DNA of 5,207 bases from an uncultured Clostridia bacterium (GTDB lineage: Bacteria; Bacillota_A; Clostridia; Christensenellales; UBA3700): positions 1-5,207 of the forward strand of contig CAMNMY010000077.1 in NCBI GenBank assembly GCA_946545105.1, given 5' to 3'. A model generated the notes under the pieces. That model was not told the origin of the DNA and did not search any database. It saw only the letters and a list, made by a program, of their open reading frames with translations. The position numbers and the translations under genes were made by a program. Of the stretch, positions 4,308 to 5,207 are shown one piece after another. Position 1 is the first letter of the stretch; each line of letters starts with the position of its first letter.

Positions 4308-5207
4308 TTAAGGATGTAAAACTACTGTTGTAATAGAATTACCTTTAAATGTAATTGTATTATTAAACTTTCCTTCATCCTTTACAAAATATCCATCTTT
4401 TGTTGATGTGTAAGATTCGTATGTTTTGAACTTATCTCCGATTGTCCACATCATTTCATCTTCTACTACGTTTGTATATACAATAACTACTGTGCCATCT
4501 GGTTTCATAAATGCATTATAAATCTTATCTGAATATGGCATCTTATCGCCACTAGATGTCTTGAATGCAGAGAACAATTTTGCATTATCTTGTTGTGTTG
4601 AATGAATACCAAGGTTAGATTTCTTATTCTTAAACTTTAATTCTAGATGAACATCGCCATCGTCAACAAAGTTTGAATAATGCTTCATAGCCCAGTATCT
4701 TGGAGAAACACGAACTGAATCTTTTTCGCCTGTATGGATATCTCCATAATAGTTAGCTGCCCAGTCATTGTTATAATCTGACCACCAGTTTGTGTAGATT
4801 AAACCATCTTCATAGTTATATGTTTTCTCATTTGAAACGCCAATCCACCAATTCCATTGATTAGATTTCAAAATAGACATATCATATGACATAACTAAAG
4901 CCAACAATTGTGCGTTTCCAAATTCGTTTAAATCAACACCTGCTGTCATTTGACAGTATTCAGAAATACCAACTTGTACATTGTAATCCTTAGATTTCTT
5001 CATGAAATCTTCTCTATCTGATCTTTCATATGGATTTGAATATGAGTGCATTGAAATATAATCTAAAGATTGATAGAAAGGTTTAGCTTGGATTGCCTTA
5101 ATATATTCTTCATTTCTTGATGGATTGTTTGATGAACCCTTCCATCTCCAGTTGCCTGATTCATATCCATCAATTTTAACTGAAGTTCCATTAGCTGCAT
5201 TGAATTT
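4308..5207 (-). CDS. C-terminal part of a GH30-family glycoside hydrolase
   Basis: The frame is open from the window edge to the TAA at 4308, giving 299 residues. The Met at 5051 is internal and has no ribosome binding site, so the true start lies outside. GISEYCQM (visible residues 80-87) fits the GH30 segment holding the catalytic nucleophile, here Glu83 (codon 4961-4959). It is followed by W-N-W-W-I-G-V-S, a Y-x-D-G-L-I-Y motif and SPRYWAMKHYSNFV, the end of the TIM barrel leading into the beta-sandwich domain of GH30 enzymes. The nearest pattern known to me is endo-beta-1,6-galactanase-like or related GH30 subfamilies, but the substrate cannot be fixed. The acid/base residue and any signal peptide lie outside. 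The end (TTVVLHP) has no LPXTG or membrane anchor. The enzyme probably acts outside the cell on plant or host glycans. It has its own terminator and is not part of the sulfur operon. Confidence 0.82.
   Translation of the reverse strand, partial: KFNAANGTSVKIDGYESGNWRWKGSSNNPSRNEEYIKAIQAKPFYQSLDYISMHSYSNPYERSDREDFMKKSKDYNVQVGISEYCQMTAGVDLNEFGNAQLLALVMSYDMSILKSNQWNWWIGVSNEKTYNYEDGLIYTNWWSDYNNDWAANYYGDIHTGEKDSVRVSPRYWAMKHYSNFVDDGDVHLELKFKNKKSNLGIHSTQQDNAKLFSAFKTSSGDKMPYSDKIYNAFMKPDGTVVIVYTNVVEDEMMWTIGDKFKTYESYTSTKDGYFVKDEGKFNNTITFKGNSITTVVLHP

Noticed and set aside
1..5207. CRISPR array, insertion sequence, tRNA or rRNA
   Set aside because: No regularly spaced repeats, transposase motifs, terminal inverted repeats or RNA-gene signatures were seen on either strand.

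Overview
The window reads as ordinary chromosome of a low-GC, Gram-positive-type anaerobe (Bacillota). The base composition is AT-rich, TGG is used for tryptophan, Shine-Dalgarno sequences are strong, promoters are of the SigA type, and intrinsic terminators have long U tracts. The families present (Rrf2/CymR-like regulator, XRE regulator with membrane helices, GH30 glycosidase, beta-helix-like surface protein) fit a host- or plant-glycan-associated Firmicute. A genus cannot be assigned from this sequence. Every gene lies on the minus strand, so transcription runs from high to low coordinates.

Layout in transcription order: (1) the C-terminal 299 residues of a GH30-type glycoside hydrolase (5207-4308), closed by a strong terminator (4282-4238). 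(2) A cysteine-biosynthesis unit. A consensus promoter (TTGACA-N17-TATAAT, 4217-4189) with a dyad at the predicted transcription start leads into a ~175-nt leader. The leader encodes a candidate 24-residue peptide ending CFRCCC (4145-4071). Then come O-acetylhomoserine/O-acetylserine sulfhydrylase (4007-2703) and cysteine synthase CysK (2683-1751), 19 nt apart. (3) An Rrf2-family regulator (1672-1244) with its own near-consensus promoter and a 27-bp dyad at the predicted start. (4) A four-helix membrane-anchored XRE regulator (1070-360), closed by a terminator (351-319). (5) The first 82 codons of a secreted or membrane-anchored surface protein (248-1), cut by the window edge.

The centre of interest is sulfur control. 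The sulfhydrylase/cysK promoter and the rrf2 promoter carry related 17-bp dyads (CCTAC...GG) at almost the same distance from the -10 box, which suggests one Rrf2 operator serving both. The regulator ends in isoleucine, like the CysK-binding tails of CysE and CymR, and its gene follows cysK directly, so a CymR-CysK-type sensing complex is plausible. It also carries a three-cysteine cluster like that of IscR. The Cys-rich leader peptide would add a second control by translation of cysteine codons. The two enzymes contain no cysteine in 744 residues, and the sulfhydrylase has no methionine after its initiator, so they can be made when sulfur is scarce.

A second, weaker theme is a GTTGCGC motif repeated in front of the XRE gene and again within the putative promoter of the adjacent surface-protein gene, suggesting that this regulator may control itself and its neighbour.
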